Shown here piece after piece: positions 56,360 through 64,000 of a stretch of DNA of 64,000 bases (the stretch's first letter is position 1; the number at the start of each line of letters is the position of its first letter). The stretch comes from JACRCT01 sp049841135 (GTDB lineage: Bacteria; Myxococcota; Myxococcia; Myxococcales; UBA5297). The stretch is taken from assembly GCA_049841135.1 (NCBI GenBank), contig JASGHK010000002.1, forward strand, positions 310,001-374,000, given 5' to 3'. The translations under genes and the position numbers were made by a program. The notes beneath the pieces are model-generated. The model was not told where the DNA came from, did no database searches, and saw only the letters and a list, made by a program, of their open reading frames with translations.

Positions 56360-56898
56360 CTAGGCGCTCGCCTCGCGCACCAGCCGCAGCAGGCGCAGCG
56401 GCGCGCGCAAGAGCTTCCGCGACCGAGCGCACGAACGTGGTGCCCGCTTCGCGCGCCGTGCGCACGCTCTGGCCCACCGACCGGGCGTTCTCCTGCACCG
56501 AGCGCCACAGGTCGCTCAGCTCGGTCGAGGGCGTCGCCTGGGGCAGCTGGCGCTCGGGAGGCGCGGCCAGCGGGACCTCGGCGGCGATCATCCGAATCCA
56601 CCTCGTCGCGCTCGACCCGCTCCGCGTCCAGCCGCGCCCGCTCCGCGCCCTGCTGGGCCGCCTGCTCCTGGCGCCCCCGGCGCGCCTCGTCGCGGGCCTT
56701 GCGAGCGTAGTCGAGCGTCTGCTTGGCGCCGGGAGTGGACTTGACCGGGGCCTCGCGCGGCGCGCTCGGCGCGGAGGCGACCTTCTCGGCCACCTTCTCC
56801 TGCGCGAGCTTGCGCCGCTCGCTGGCCAGGAGCTTGCGGCTCGCCGAGCTCCCTGCGTGCTTGTAGTAGTCCTGGTTCTCGCCCGTCCGCTTGCCCAT
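56360..56898 (-). CDS. Small basic helical protein, two +1 frameshifts
   Basis: About 178 residues after two corrections, from the ATG at 56898 (MGKRTGENQDYYKHAGSS). Highly charged, Ala/Arg/Glu-rich, probably coiled coil. The first extra base is in GAATC (56594-56598; GATC gives ...DEVDRMIAAEV), the second in GAGCTTC (56411-56417; GAGCTC gives VAELLRAPLRLLRLVREASA and a TAG at 56360). No known family. It follows no promoter I can see and points away from the encapsulin gene. Function unknown. Confidence 0.62.
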
Positions 56899-57098
56899 GC
56901 GCGCCGCCGCCCCCGCTCCCTGCTGCGGCAAGCTACGGTCGCCCGCTGGACGCGGCAATCGGCCGGGACGAATCGGCGACGAGGCTCCGGATGGTCGGAC
57001 GCTCGGGAATCGTGCACCAGCTCCGCCGGCCCGCTGTCCGGCGGTCCCGACGAGCGCCGCCGTTGCGCACCAGCCGTCCCCCTTGATAGGAGCCCCCC

Positions 57099-57867
57099 AT
57101 GACCCGCTCGCGCCCTCGCCGCTGGGCCCTCCTCGCCGCCATCGCCCTCTCACTGGCGGGCTGCGCCACGGCGTCGACCGTCCACGACGCAGACCGCCAC
57201 TCGCTCACCCGGGCCTGGGACGGGCGGATGGTGTGGCTGCGCGCGAGCCTCCATGTGCTGCCCTTCTACGCCGACCCGAGCCGGCGGCTGGTCAGCCCCC
57301 TGCACTCGGACTCGATCGCCCCCGTCGCCGACGCGGGAGGAGCGGTGCTGGGGCCTGTGGAGGCGGTGCTGCCGCTGGGCACCCGGGTGCGCGTGGACAA
57401 GCTCGAGTTCCCCACCGGGCTGGCGATGACCCGGCGGCCGCTGGGCACCCCCCGCGAGCTCCCTTGGGTCTACCTCTCGTTCGCCGGCATGCCCCGCGAC
57501 CGGCAGTACGTCGCGGTGCTGCGCTCGTCGATGACCACCCGAGAGGACGTGCTCGCAGCCCTGGGCGACCTCTTCAGCGACGAGGAGCCCTCGCTCAGGC
57601 TGCGCAACGTCTCGCCGGAGACCCGGAAGGCGATCGAGGAGAAGCGCCTGCTCGCAGGGATGGACGGCGACCAGGTGCTGCTCGCCTGGGGCCGGCCCGA
57701 GCAGAATCCGCCAGACGTCCGAGCCGGTCGCCTTCGAAGAGGCCGGCCAGGTCGCGCGCTACATCCGGGTCGAGACCTGGACGTGGCCCCGCGGCGCGCG
57801 GACCGCGACGTTCAAGGAAGGTCGGCTGACGGCGGCCGTCCCCGCGCTGGAGCCGTCCGGGCCCTGA
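57099..57867 (+). CDS. Lipoprotein upstream of encapsulin, +1 frameshift
   Basis: About 255 residues after correction. Signal LLAAIALSLAGC with lipobox. Beta-rich body (DSIAPVADAGGAVLGPVEAV; RVRVDKLEFPTG) without known motif; an SPETRKAIEEKRLLAGM helix and DQVLLAWGRPEQ follow. Extra base in GAATC (57704-57708); GATC restores EQIRQTSEPVAFEEAG. Ends VPALEPSGP, not like an encapsulin targeting peptide. Its stop is 78 bases before the encapsulin start, same strand; perhaps one transcript. Confidence 0.72.
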
Positions 57868-57945
57868 CCTCCGGGGCGCTGGCCCGCCTGCGCCGAAGGC
57901 CGCACCTTGCAGCCAGTCCGCACTGGACGAGGGGCAGGGTGCGCC

Positions 57946-58794
57946 ATGGCGATGCCGGAGCTTCAAGGGGACAACCCGCTGTCCCCGGAGGAGTGGGAGC
58001 GCCTGCGGGCGACCGTGGTGGGCGTGGCGCGGCGCGCGCTGGTCGCCCGGCGCTTCATCGACCTCTACGGGCCGCTCGGGGCGGGAGTGCAGACGGTGGC
58101 CTACGACGAGTACTCGGGGGTCAGCCCGGGCTCGGTCGACCTGGTGGGCGACCAGGACGCGGCGCCGGTCTTCACCGACGCGCGGCAGTTCCGGACCATC
58201 CCGCTGCTGTACAAGGACTTCCGCCTCCACTGGCGCGACGTCGAGGCCGCGCGCAGCCACAATTTGCCGCTCGAAGTGTCGGCGGCGGCGGGGGCAGCGG
58301 CCCTGTGCGCCCGCCGCGAGGACGAGCTCATCTTCCTGGGCGACGCCAAGCTGGGCATCAACGGGCTGCTCAACGAGCCCGGCCGCATCGTCGCGGCGCT
58401 GGCCGACTGGCAGACCGTGGGCAACGGCTTCGCCAACCTCGTGGACGCCACCGAGCGCCTGCAGCGCGCCGGGCACTTCGGCCCCTACGCGATGGCGGTC
58501 TCCCCGCGGCTGTTCGCGCAGCTCCACCGCGTCTACGAGCGCACCGGCGTCCTGGAGATCGAGACCGTGCGGCAGCTGGCCGTCGGCGGCGTGCACCAGT
58601 CGAGCGTGCTGTCGGGCGAGTCGGCGGTGGTGGTCTCCATGGGGGCCGAGAACCTGGACATCGCGGTCGCCCTGGACATGACGGTGGCCTACCTGGGGCC
58701 GGACAAGATGAACCACCCCTTCCGCGTGCTCGAAGCGCTCTTGCCGCGCATCAAGCACCCGGACGCCATCTGCACGCTCGAGCGGGGAGCCTGA
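57946..58794 (+). CDS. encA: Encapsulin shell protein (family 1, EncA-like)
   Basis: 282 residues from ATG 57946 (AGGG six bases upstream); ATG 57952 aligns better with M. xanthus EncA (MPELQGDNPLSPEEW). Forms hollow icosahedral shells; the M. xanthus shell stores iron with ferritin-like cargo. HK97-fold encapsulin signatures throughout: RRFIDLYGPLGAGVQTV, YDEYSGVSPGSVDLVG, IPLLYKDFRLHWRDVEAAR, SAAAGAAALCARREDELIFLGDAK, GHFGPYAMAVSPRL, MNHPFRVLEALLPRIKHPDA. The similarity to EncA is over the full length. No EncB/C/D-like cargo gene is in the window, so the cargo is elsewhere or unusual. Confidence 0.94.
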   Translation: MAMPELQGDNPLSPEEWERLRATVVGVARRALVARRFIDLYGPLGAGVQTVAYDEYSGVSPGSVDLVGDQDAAPVFTDARQFRTIPLLYKDFRLHWRDVEAARSHNLPLEVSAAAGAAALCARREDELIFLGDAKLGINGLLNEPGRIVAALADWQTVGNGFANLVDATERLQRAGHFGPYAMAVSPRLFAQLHRVYERTGVLEIETVRQLAVGGVHQSSVLSGESAVVVSMGAENLDIAVALDMTVAYLGPDKMNHPFRVLEALLPRIKHPDAICTLERGA

Positions 58795-58873
58795 GCAACG
58801 GGCCCGCTTCCCCCTTTGGAGCGCGAGGCGGCTAGACTAGCCGCCTCGGGGGAACTGGCAGGAGGCTGGCTCG

Positions 58874-61800
58874 GTGAAGAAGGCGTTGGCCCTCGCCCTG
58901 GTACTGCTCGCAGGCGCGGTCGCCGCGTTCTTCGTGTGGTCCGGGGCCAACGTCGAGCCGGTCAAGGCCCTCGCCGAGAGCGCCTACGAGCCAGCCCCGT
59001 CGCGCACCACCGGGACCGCCATCGTCCGTGTCGGCGCGGCCAACGAAGCCAGCGGCCGCGTGGTCGACGCGCAGGGCCGGGGCATCGGCGGCGCCCAGGT
59101 GTTCCTGGCGCGCGAGGGCGCCGAGAGCATGGCGGACGACCGCTGCGACTGCCCGGTCGACCTCCGGCCACTCCTCGACTGCGGCTGCCCGGCGGGCGCC
59201 AGCCAGGTCGCATCCCTGGTCCTGCGGCGTGAAGGCGAGCTCCAGCCCGACAAGTCGGTCACCGCCGACGCCGACGGCACCTTCCGGATCGCCAATCCGC
59301 CGGCGGGCGCCTTCCTGGTCTGGGCCACGGCCCCCGGCTACGCGCCCGCCTTCCGCCACGACGTCGAGGCGGGCAAGCGGGTAGAGCTGGCGCTCGGCCC
59401 TGCGCAGACGCTCTGGGGAAAGGTCGTCGACGAGGCGGGGGCACCGGTCCCAGGGGCTCTGCTCACCGCGATCTTCAGCCTGCTCCCCCGCTTCCAGGAG
59501 ACCACGGCCGGCGCGGACGGCACCTTCCGGCTCGGATCGCTCGGCCTGGGCCCGCACTTCCTGGTCGCGGTGGCGCCAGGCTTCTTGCCGTCGGGCACTG
59601 CCCTGGGCGTGCCCACGGGCGCCGCCACCACGGTGGTCCTCTCCCGGCCGCGCACGCTCGTGGGGAGCGTCCGCGATCGCAAGCAGCCGGCCAAGGGCGC
59701 TGCCATCCGCCTGACCGCCGACCACTTCGGGCGCCTCGCCTTAGCGGCCGACGGCACGTTCAAGCTCGAGAACCTGGCCCCCGGCGCCTACACCGTCGCC
59801 GCGACGCTCGGCTCGCGGTTCGCGTCCGTCCAGGTCCAGCTCGACCAGCCGGTCACCACCGTTCAACTCGACCTGGACCAGGCCCTCACGGTGCGCGGCC
59901 ACGTCTTCGACGACGCCGGCGCGCCCATCCCCGGGTCGCGGGTGGTGGCGGAGGTGGACGGCCACCGCATCTGCGAAGGCGGCAGCGACGAGGCCGGCGC
60001 CTTCTCGCTGACCGGGGTGCCCCGTGGCTCCCGGCTCGTCGCCTCGCACGAGGGCTACGAGGGCGCGAGCACGCGCGTCACGGAGGAGGGCCGGGACGTG
60101 AGCCTGGTGCTCCACCCCCAGGCGCTGGTCACCGGGATCGTCGTCTCGCCCCAGGACGAGCCGCTGCCGCAGGTGCAGGTGGTGGCGCGTGGCGCAGGCC
60201 ACGGGGTCGCCGTCAGCGACGCCAACGGCCTGTTCAAGATGGCGCTGCCCGCTCCGGGCCCGGTGACCCTGCTCGCGCACCACTCGACCTTTGGCGCGGG
60301 CGACCTCTCCATCGACGCTCCCGCGGCCAACGTGAAGCTCAAGCTCTCGACGATGGGCGCGCTGCGGGCTCGGGTGGTCGACGAGGCCGGCAAGCCCGTC
60401 GCAGGCGCCAAGGCCACCGCCTGGAAGGACGACCCCGCGCTGCAGCGCTTCGACACCTTCTCGAGCGACGTGCCGTCGGGCGAGGACGGTCTGGTGGTGC
60501 TCGCGGGCCTGCCGTCCGGTCCGCACCGGGTGCGCTTCTTCGCCCGCGGCTACCAGGCGGCGGAGCGGCGCAACGTCCCCATCCCCGAGAGCGGCACGCT
60601 GGACCTGGGAGACGTGGCGCTGGAGTCGGGCAAGGAGATCTCGGGCAAGGTGGTCAACGACGACGGCACGCCGGTCCAGGGCGCCTTCGTCCACGCGCGG
60701 GCCAAGGGCGCACGCGCCACCGAGGGCATCCAGACCGGGCGCGACGGCACCTTCGTCATCCCCGGCCTCAAGGACGGCGCCTACACCGTCTCCGCCTTCC
60801 TGGAGAAGGCGGTCGCCGAGGTCCAGGCGCGCGCCGGTGACACGGACGTCGTCCTGCGCCTGCCCGCCCCGGCCCGCCTGCGAGGGCGCGTCGTCGAGGC
60901 GGATGGCCGGCCCATCTCGCGCTTCCTCGTCGACGGGAACACCATCGAGGCGCTCGACGGCCGGTTCGAGGTCGCGGCGCGCGCCTGGCGCGAGAACGTC
61001 TTCTTCCGGGTGGGCGCCGAGGGCCACCTGTCGACGTTCAAGCAGGCCAAGGTCGGGACCGGTGGCATCGCCGACGCCGGCGACGTGGTGCTGGAGAAGG
61101 CGCTGTCGGTGGAGGGAGTCGTCAAGGACGAGGCCGGGAACCCGGTGGCCGGAGCGGCGGTGATGGTCGCCGACCGCGAGGAGCTGCTCGCGGCGCAGGA
61201 CGAGACCGCGGCCCGCTCGGTCAGCGCCGCCAACGGGAGGTTCCGCCTGGACGGCTTCGGCTCCGGCGCGGTCACGCTCATGGCCCGCCGCGGGAACCTG
61301 GTCGCCGAGGAGACGGTGCTCCTCGACGAGGAGAGCCTCACCGACGTCGTCCTCACCGTGAAGGGCAAGGGGTCGATCGAAGGGCTGGTACGCGGCCCGG
61401 ATGGCAAGCCGGTGATCGCCGAGGTCCACAGCCGCTCGGCCTCCACCACCTCCGATGCCCAGGGCCGCTACCGGCTGGACGCCCTCGTGCCCGGCAGCTA
61501 CCTGGTGCTCGTGGTGCTCGAGTCGGACTCCTATCGATCCGCCAGCCGCGAGGTCCAGGTGAAGTCGGGCGAGGCAGCGCGCCTGGACTTCGACTTGAAC
61601 GCCGGCGCGACGCTCCGGGTCGCCGTCCAGGGCGCAGCGAACGGTTCCTTGCACCTCGTGCGGACCGACGGCGGCTCGCTCACCTCGCTGCGGCCCACCC
61701 AGACCGCCGCGGTCAACAATGGTCAGGCCGTGGTGCCGGGTCTGCCTGAAGGCCGGTACAGCGTCCTGTTCTACGGCCAGGGCGCCGGCCACGAAGACGT

Positions 61801-61885
61801 GATGGCCGAAGGCGCAGTGGATGTACCTGCCTCAGGAGAGGTCGCGCTCACGATGTCGCCCAGGGTGATGAGCGAGCGGCCCTGA
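58874..61885 (+). CDS. Membrane-anchored protein with many carboxypeptidase-regulatory-like domains
   Basis: 1003 residues from the GTG at 58874, preceded by GGAGG at 58861-58865. An N-terminal anchor (LALALVLLAGAVAAFFVW) is followed by about ten beta-sandwich repeats of the CarboxypepD_reg type, each with a G-x-V-x-D-A-x-G-x-P-(V/I)-x-G-A strand and an LxPGxYxV or LxxGxHxV turn. Cysteines lie at about 92-108. No catalytic domain, so it is a structural or adhesive periplasmic/surface protein. It lies 79 bases after encA in the same direction. Confidence 0.9.
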   Translation: MKKALALALVLLAGAVAAFFVWSGANVEPVKALAESAYEPAPSRTTGTAIVRVGAANEASGRVVDAQGRGIGGAQVFLAREGAESMADDRCDCPVDLRPLLDCGCPAGASQVASLVLRREGELQPDKSVTADADGTFRIANPPAGAFLVWATAPGYAPAFRHDVEAGKRVELALGPAQTLWGKVVDEAGAPVPGALLTAIFSLLPRFQETTAGADGTFRLGSLGLGPHFLVAVAPGFLPSGTALGVPTGAATTVVLSRPRTLVGSVRDRKQPAKGAAIRLTADHFGRLALAADGTFKLENLAPGAYTVAATLGSRFASVQVQLDQPVTTVQLDLDQALTVRGHVFDDAGAPIPGSRVVAEVDGHRICEGGSDEAGAFSLTGVPRGSRLVASHEGYEGASTRVTEEGRDVSLVLHPQALVTGIVVSPQDEPLPQVQVVARGAGHGVAVSDANGLFKMALPAPGPVTLLAHHSTFGAGDLSIDAPAANVKLKLSTMGALRARVVDEAGKPVAGAKATAWKDDPALQRFDTFSSDVPSGEDGLVVLAGLPSGPHRVRFFARGYQAAERRNVPIPESGTLDLGDVALESGKEISGKVVNDDGTPVQGAFVHARAKGARATEGIQTGRDGTFVIPGLKDGAYTVSAFLEKAVAEVQARAGDTDVVLRLPAPARLRGRVVEADGRPISRFLVDGNTIEALDGRFEVAARAWRENVFFRVGAEGHLSTFKQAKVGTGGIADAGDVVLEKALSVEGVVKDEAGNPVAGAAVMVADREELLAAQDETAARSVSAANGRFRLDGFGSGAVTLMARRGNLVAEETVLLDEESLTDVVLTVKGKGSIEGLVRGPDGKPVIAEVHSRSASTTSDAQGRYRLDALVPGSYLVLVVLESDSYRSASREVQVKSGEAARLDFDLNAGATLRVAVQGAANGSLHLVRTDGGSLTSLRPTQTAAVNNGQAVVPGLPEGRYSVLFYGQGAGHEDVMAEGAVDVPASGEVALTMSPRVMSERP

Positions 61886-62667
61886 AGGGCCTGCTGCAAC
61901 CCTTGGAAACCAGGAATAAATTCGCCAATTCGTGAAACCCCGAATTCTAATGCCTTGGATTTGCTGAGGATTTCGGTCGTGGCCCGCATCCATTATATGC
62001 GGGAGTTCGAGCCCCGCCCCGGCTGCGAACTTCTCCCGACCGCCTAGCCTGTCCCGGCATTCTTCGGCAGCGGCCTGAGAGGCTGCGCCCGATGTGACTC
62101 TTGGTGAAGCACCCGCCTTGCTTCGGCCGGCGCGCACCCTTGGGTCCACTCCGGCCGTGTCCGCGGCCCGCTGCGACCCGGGTCGATTTGATTCTTGGTT
62201 GACGATCGAGCCGGTCGACGGTCTTCCCCGCAGACGTTTGGCTTCGGAGAGTCAACATGCACGGAAGAACCCTGCGAGCGGCCTGGCCCGCCCCTCCTCA
62301 AGCGAAGGCCGAGCCGGCGGTAGCCGTGGTCTTGGAAGCCGCCCAGCCCGCCCCCGGCCGTGACGGCGGGCCCCATCGCCGTCGCCGCTGCCGAACGCCT
62401 CTTCGTTCCCTGACGAACAAATCCCGCCGCGCTCACCGGCTCGTCCGTAGAGGAGCGTGAAGAGGAGAAGACAGCACCGAGATCGCGTCTCTGATCGTTG
62501 GCCCATCGCCGCCGCACGAGGGTGCGGCCCTTTTCGTGAGCCGTCACAAGCCGCCGGCATTGCAGCTTCGCCAGCAGCGCTGCCGCCCAGAAGCCTCTCC
62601 GCACCTTCCGCTCACGCCCCAGGTCGTCCCCGAAGGACGAGGGGCCGCCGTCTGTTTCCGTGAACCG
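61886..62667. other. 782-base gap, AT-richer near 61910-62000, one hairpin, no gene seen
   Basis: A perfect stem CCCGCAT (61983-61989) with ATGCGGG (61997-62003) and a 7-base loop is followed by GAGTTCGAGCCCCGCCCCGG, which looks like a tRNA T-arm that no longer pairs. 61900-62000 is clearly less GC-rich than anything around. Several ORFs on both strands lack starts, ribosome-binding sites and composition of coding DNA, so I call none. May be a boundary of a surface-polysaccharide region. Confidence 0.5.
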
Positions 62668-64000
62668 ATGACTGAACCCGCTTCTCTTGGCCTCGCCGCC
62701 GCCACTGTCGAGCAACCCCTCCCAGTCCCGGGGAGGGCACTCGTTCGCAACACCTTGCTCAACTTCGCAGGGCTCGGTGTTCCGCTCCTCGTCGCCCTCG
62801 CCACGATTCCTTTCCTCGTGCGCCGGCTGGGAGAGTCGCGGTTCGGAGTGCTGTCCGTCGATTGGATCATCCTCAACAGCGCGCCGATCTTCGACCTGGG
62901 GCTTGGCCGCGCAGTTCGCAAGCGGGTCGCCGAAGCGCTGGGAACCGCCCACCACGAGCGGGTGGCGAGCATCACCTGGACGGCGGTGCTCGCTCAGTGC
63001 TTGTCAGGAACGCTGGGGATGCTGGCGCTGGCGGCCCTGGCCTCGCCGCTGGTCGAGCACATCCTCAACATCCCGCCCGAGCTGCGCTCCGAGGCCCGCA
63101 CCACCTTCTACCTGGTCGCGGGGGCGATTCCTCTCATCGTCCTCACGGACACCTTCTGCGGCGTCCTCGAAGCGGCCCAGCGGTTCGACCTGGTCAATGC
63201 CATCCGCGTGCCCTTCCACCTGGCGCTCGCGCTGGCGCCGCTCATCGGGGCGCTCCTGGGGTGGACCCTCACAGGGATCGCCACCTTGCTGCTGCTGTCG
63301 GCGGCCGCCATCCTCGCGCTCCAGTTCCTGCTCTCGACGCACGTCTTCCCGTCCCTGCGGCAATGGCCCCGGCCAAGTCTCGGAGAGCTGAGAGCCTTGC
63401 TGCGGTTCGGCCGCTGGATCGCCGTCTCCAACGTCGTCGGCCCCATCCTCGTGTACCTCGACCGCTTCGTGGTCGGGGTCCTGCTGCCGATGACGGCGGT
63501 CGCCCACTACGCGGCGCCTTACGAGCTGGTGACCCACCTCTCACTCTTGCCGGCGAGCCTGGCCGCCACGCTCTTCCCTGCCTTCAGCGCCCTGCGTGCC
63601 CAGGCGCGCCTCGAGCAAATGCAGGCGTACGCGTCGCGCTCGGTCAAGTACCTGCTCCTCCTGCTCGGCCCCGTCATCCTCCTCACTGTCGCGTTCAGCC
63701 CGGACATCATCGCCGCCTGGGTCGGCCCCACCTTCGGCGAAGACAGCTCGCGGGCGCTGAGGCTCCTCGCGATCGGGGTGCTCCTCAACGCGCTCGCGCA
63801 GGTTCCCTACTCCGTGGTGCAGGCCGGAGGCCGGCCGGACCTGACCGCGAAGTTCCACCTCCTCGAGCTGCCCCTCCACGCGGTGGCGGCGTTCGCCCTG
63901 GTCTGGGCCTGGGGCGTCCCCGGAGCCGCGCTCGCCTGGACGCTGCGGGTGCTGCTCGACACCGTCCTGCTCTTCGCGGCCGCCGCCCGCCTCGGGGGCC
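62668..64000 (+). CDS. Wzx-like polysaccharide flippase, truncated by the window
   Basis: At least 444 residues, running off the right edge. ATG at 62668. After a soluble N-terminal 30 residues come repeated hydrophobic helices of 18-22 residues (FAGLGVPLLVALATIPFLV, LGMLALAALASPL, LALALAPLIGALLG, LLLLLGPVILLTVAFSP, ...) about 12 in number. FLVRRLGESRFGVLSV and GLGRAVRKRVAEALG match the MOP-superfamily Wzx/RfbX flippases, which move lipid-linked sugar units across the inner membrane. Polysaccharide biosynthesis genes probably follow downstream. Confidence 0.87.
   Translation, partial: MTEPASLGLAAATVEQPLPVPGRALVRNTLLNFAGLGVPLLVALATIPFLVRRLGESRFGVLSVDWIILNSAPIFDLGLGRAVRKRVAEALGTAHHERVASITWTAVLAQCLSGTLGMLALAALASPLVEHILNIPPELRSEARTTFYLVAGAIPLIVLTDTFCGVLEAAQRFDLVNAIRVPFHLALALAPLIGALLGWTLTGIATLLLLSAAAILALQFLLSTHVFPSLRQWPRPSLGELRALLRFGRWIAVSNVVGPILVYLDRFVVGVLLPMTAVAHYAAPYELVTHLSLLPASLAATLFPAFSALRAQARLEQMQAYASRSVKYLLLLLGPVILLTVAFSPDIIAAWVGPTFGEDSSRALRLLAIGVLLNALAQVPYSVVQAGGRPDLTAKFHLLELPLHAVAAFALVWAWGVPGAALAWTLRVLLDTVLLFAAAARLGG

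Noticed and set aside
56360..57867. Encapsulin cargo encoded by the small basic protein or the lipoprotein
   Set aside because: Neither ends in a recognised targeting peptide; one has a lipobox and would be exported, and neither has a ferritin or peroxidase motif.
61930..62030. tRNA gene
   Set aside because: The T-arm-like part does not pair as a proper stem and no acceptor stem, D-arm or CCA end can be drawn.
62094..62560. Small ORFs on both strands between the large repeat protein and the flippase
   Set aside because: No ribosome-binding site, no family resemblance and Arg/Pro-rich composition typical of chance frames in this DNA.

Overview
The window is very GC-rich, densely coded bacterial chromosome. 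It most resembles Myxococcota. The support is an encapsulin that matches Myxococcus xanthus EncA closely as I remember that sequence, Ser/Thr kinases with membrane anchors, an MglA-like small GTPase, several PilT-type ATPases, DUF4388, FlgO/CsgG and PEGA proteins, and many lipoproteins. I could run no database search, so names rest on motifs and memory.

Layout. 1-5000: rpiB (cut by the window edge) and a minus-strand lipid operon, yceD-rpmF-plsX-fabD-acpP-fabF, with a consensus sigma-70 promoter at 4951-4978; fabG and fabH are absent from it. 5000-12500: TPR and lipoprotein pair, PilZ protein, phoH, DUF4388 protein, TPR membrane protein, mazG. 12500-19600: DnaA-box-like cluster, rpsT, FlgO/DUF5683 protein, DUF2520 protein, nadD, a metal-ligand-free phosphoesterase fold, a pseudouridine synthase and a histidine-ammonia-lyase-type MIO enzyme. 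19700-31400: two M16 peptidase subunits, a receptor kinase, a repeat-filled gap, two PilT-type ATPases and two alpha/beta hydrolases. 31350-40330: LuxR-type regulator with a pseudokinase, an MglA-like GTPase operon, a HAD 5'-nucleotidase and a lipoprotein hydrolase. 40550-52200: hybrid histidine kinase plus receiver protein, an Omp85-type barrel, a cysteine-rich propeller lipoprotein, a FlgO/PEGA protein, a large lipoprotein and a repeat-rich gap. 52170-64000: a cluster of small membrane proteins, EEP-family and alkaline-phosphatase-family hydrolases, encapsulin, a large carboxypeptidase-regulatory-repeat protein, and a Wzx-like flippase running off the end.

Two themes cross gene boundaries. 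First, twelve genes carry +1 frameshifts (thirteen in all), and most fall on GAGCTC or GATC, where one base appears duplicated. Essential acpP is among them, so this looks like systematic sequence error or motif-linked mutation rather than decay. I annotate these genes across the break. Second, intergenic spaces carry several repeat families: hairpins with a GTGGAA loop, 7-bp-period arrays at gene 3' ends, and a 160-bp nested-hairpin element with compensatory changes.

The strongest biological leads are the histidine kinase with a zinc ribbon in its dimerisation hairpin, the encapsulin without a neighbouring cargo gene, the MIO enzyme with Ala-Cys-Gly at the cofactor site, the pseudokinase/regulator pair, and three proteins that keep a fold but lose catalytic residues.
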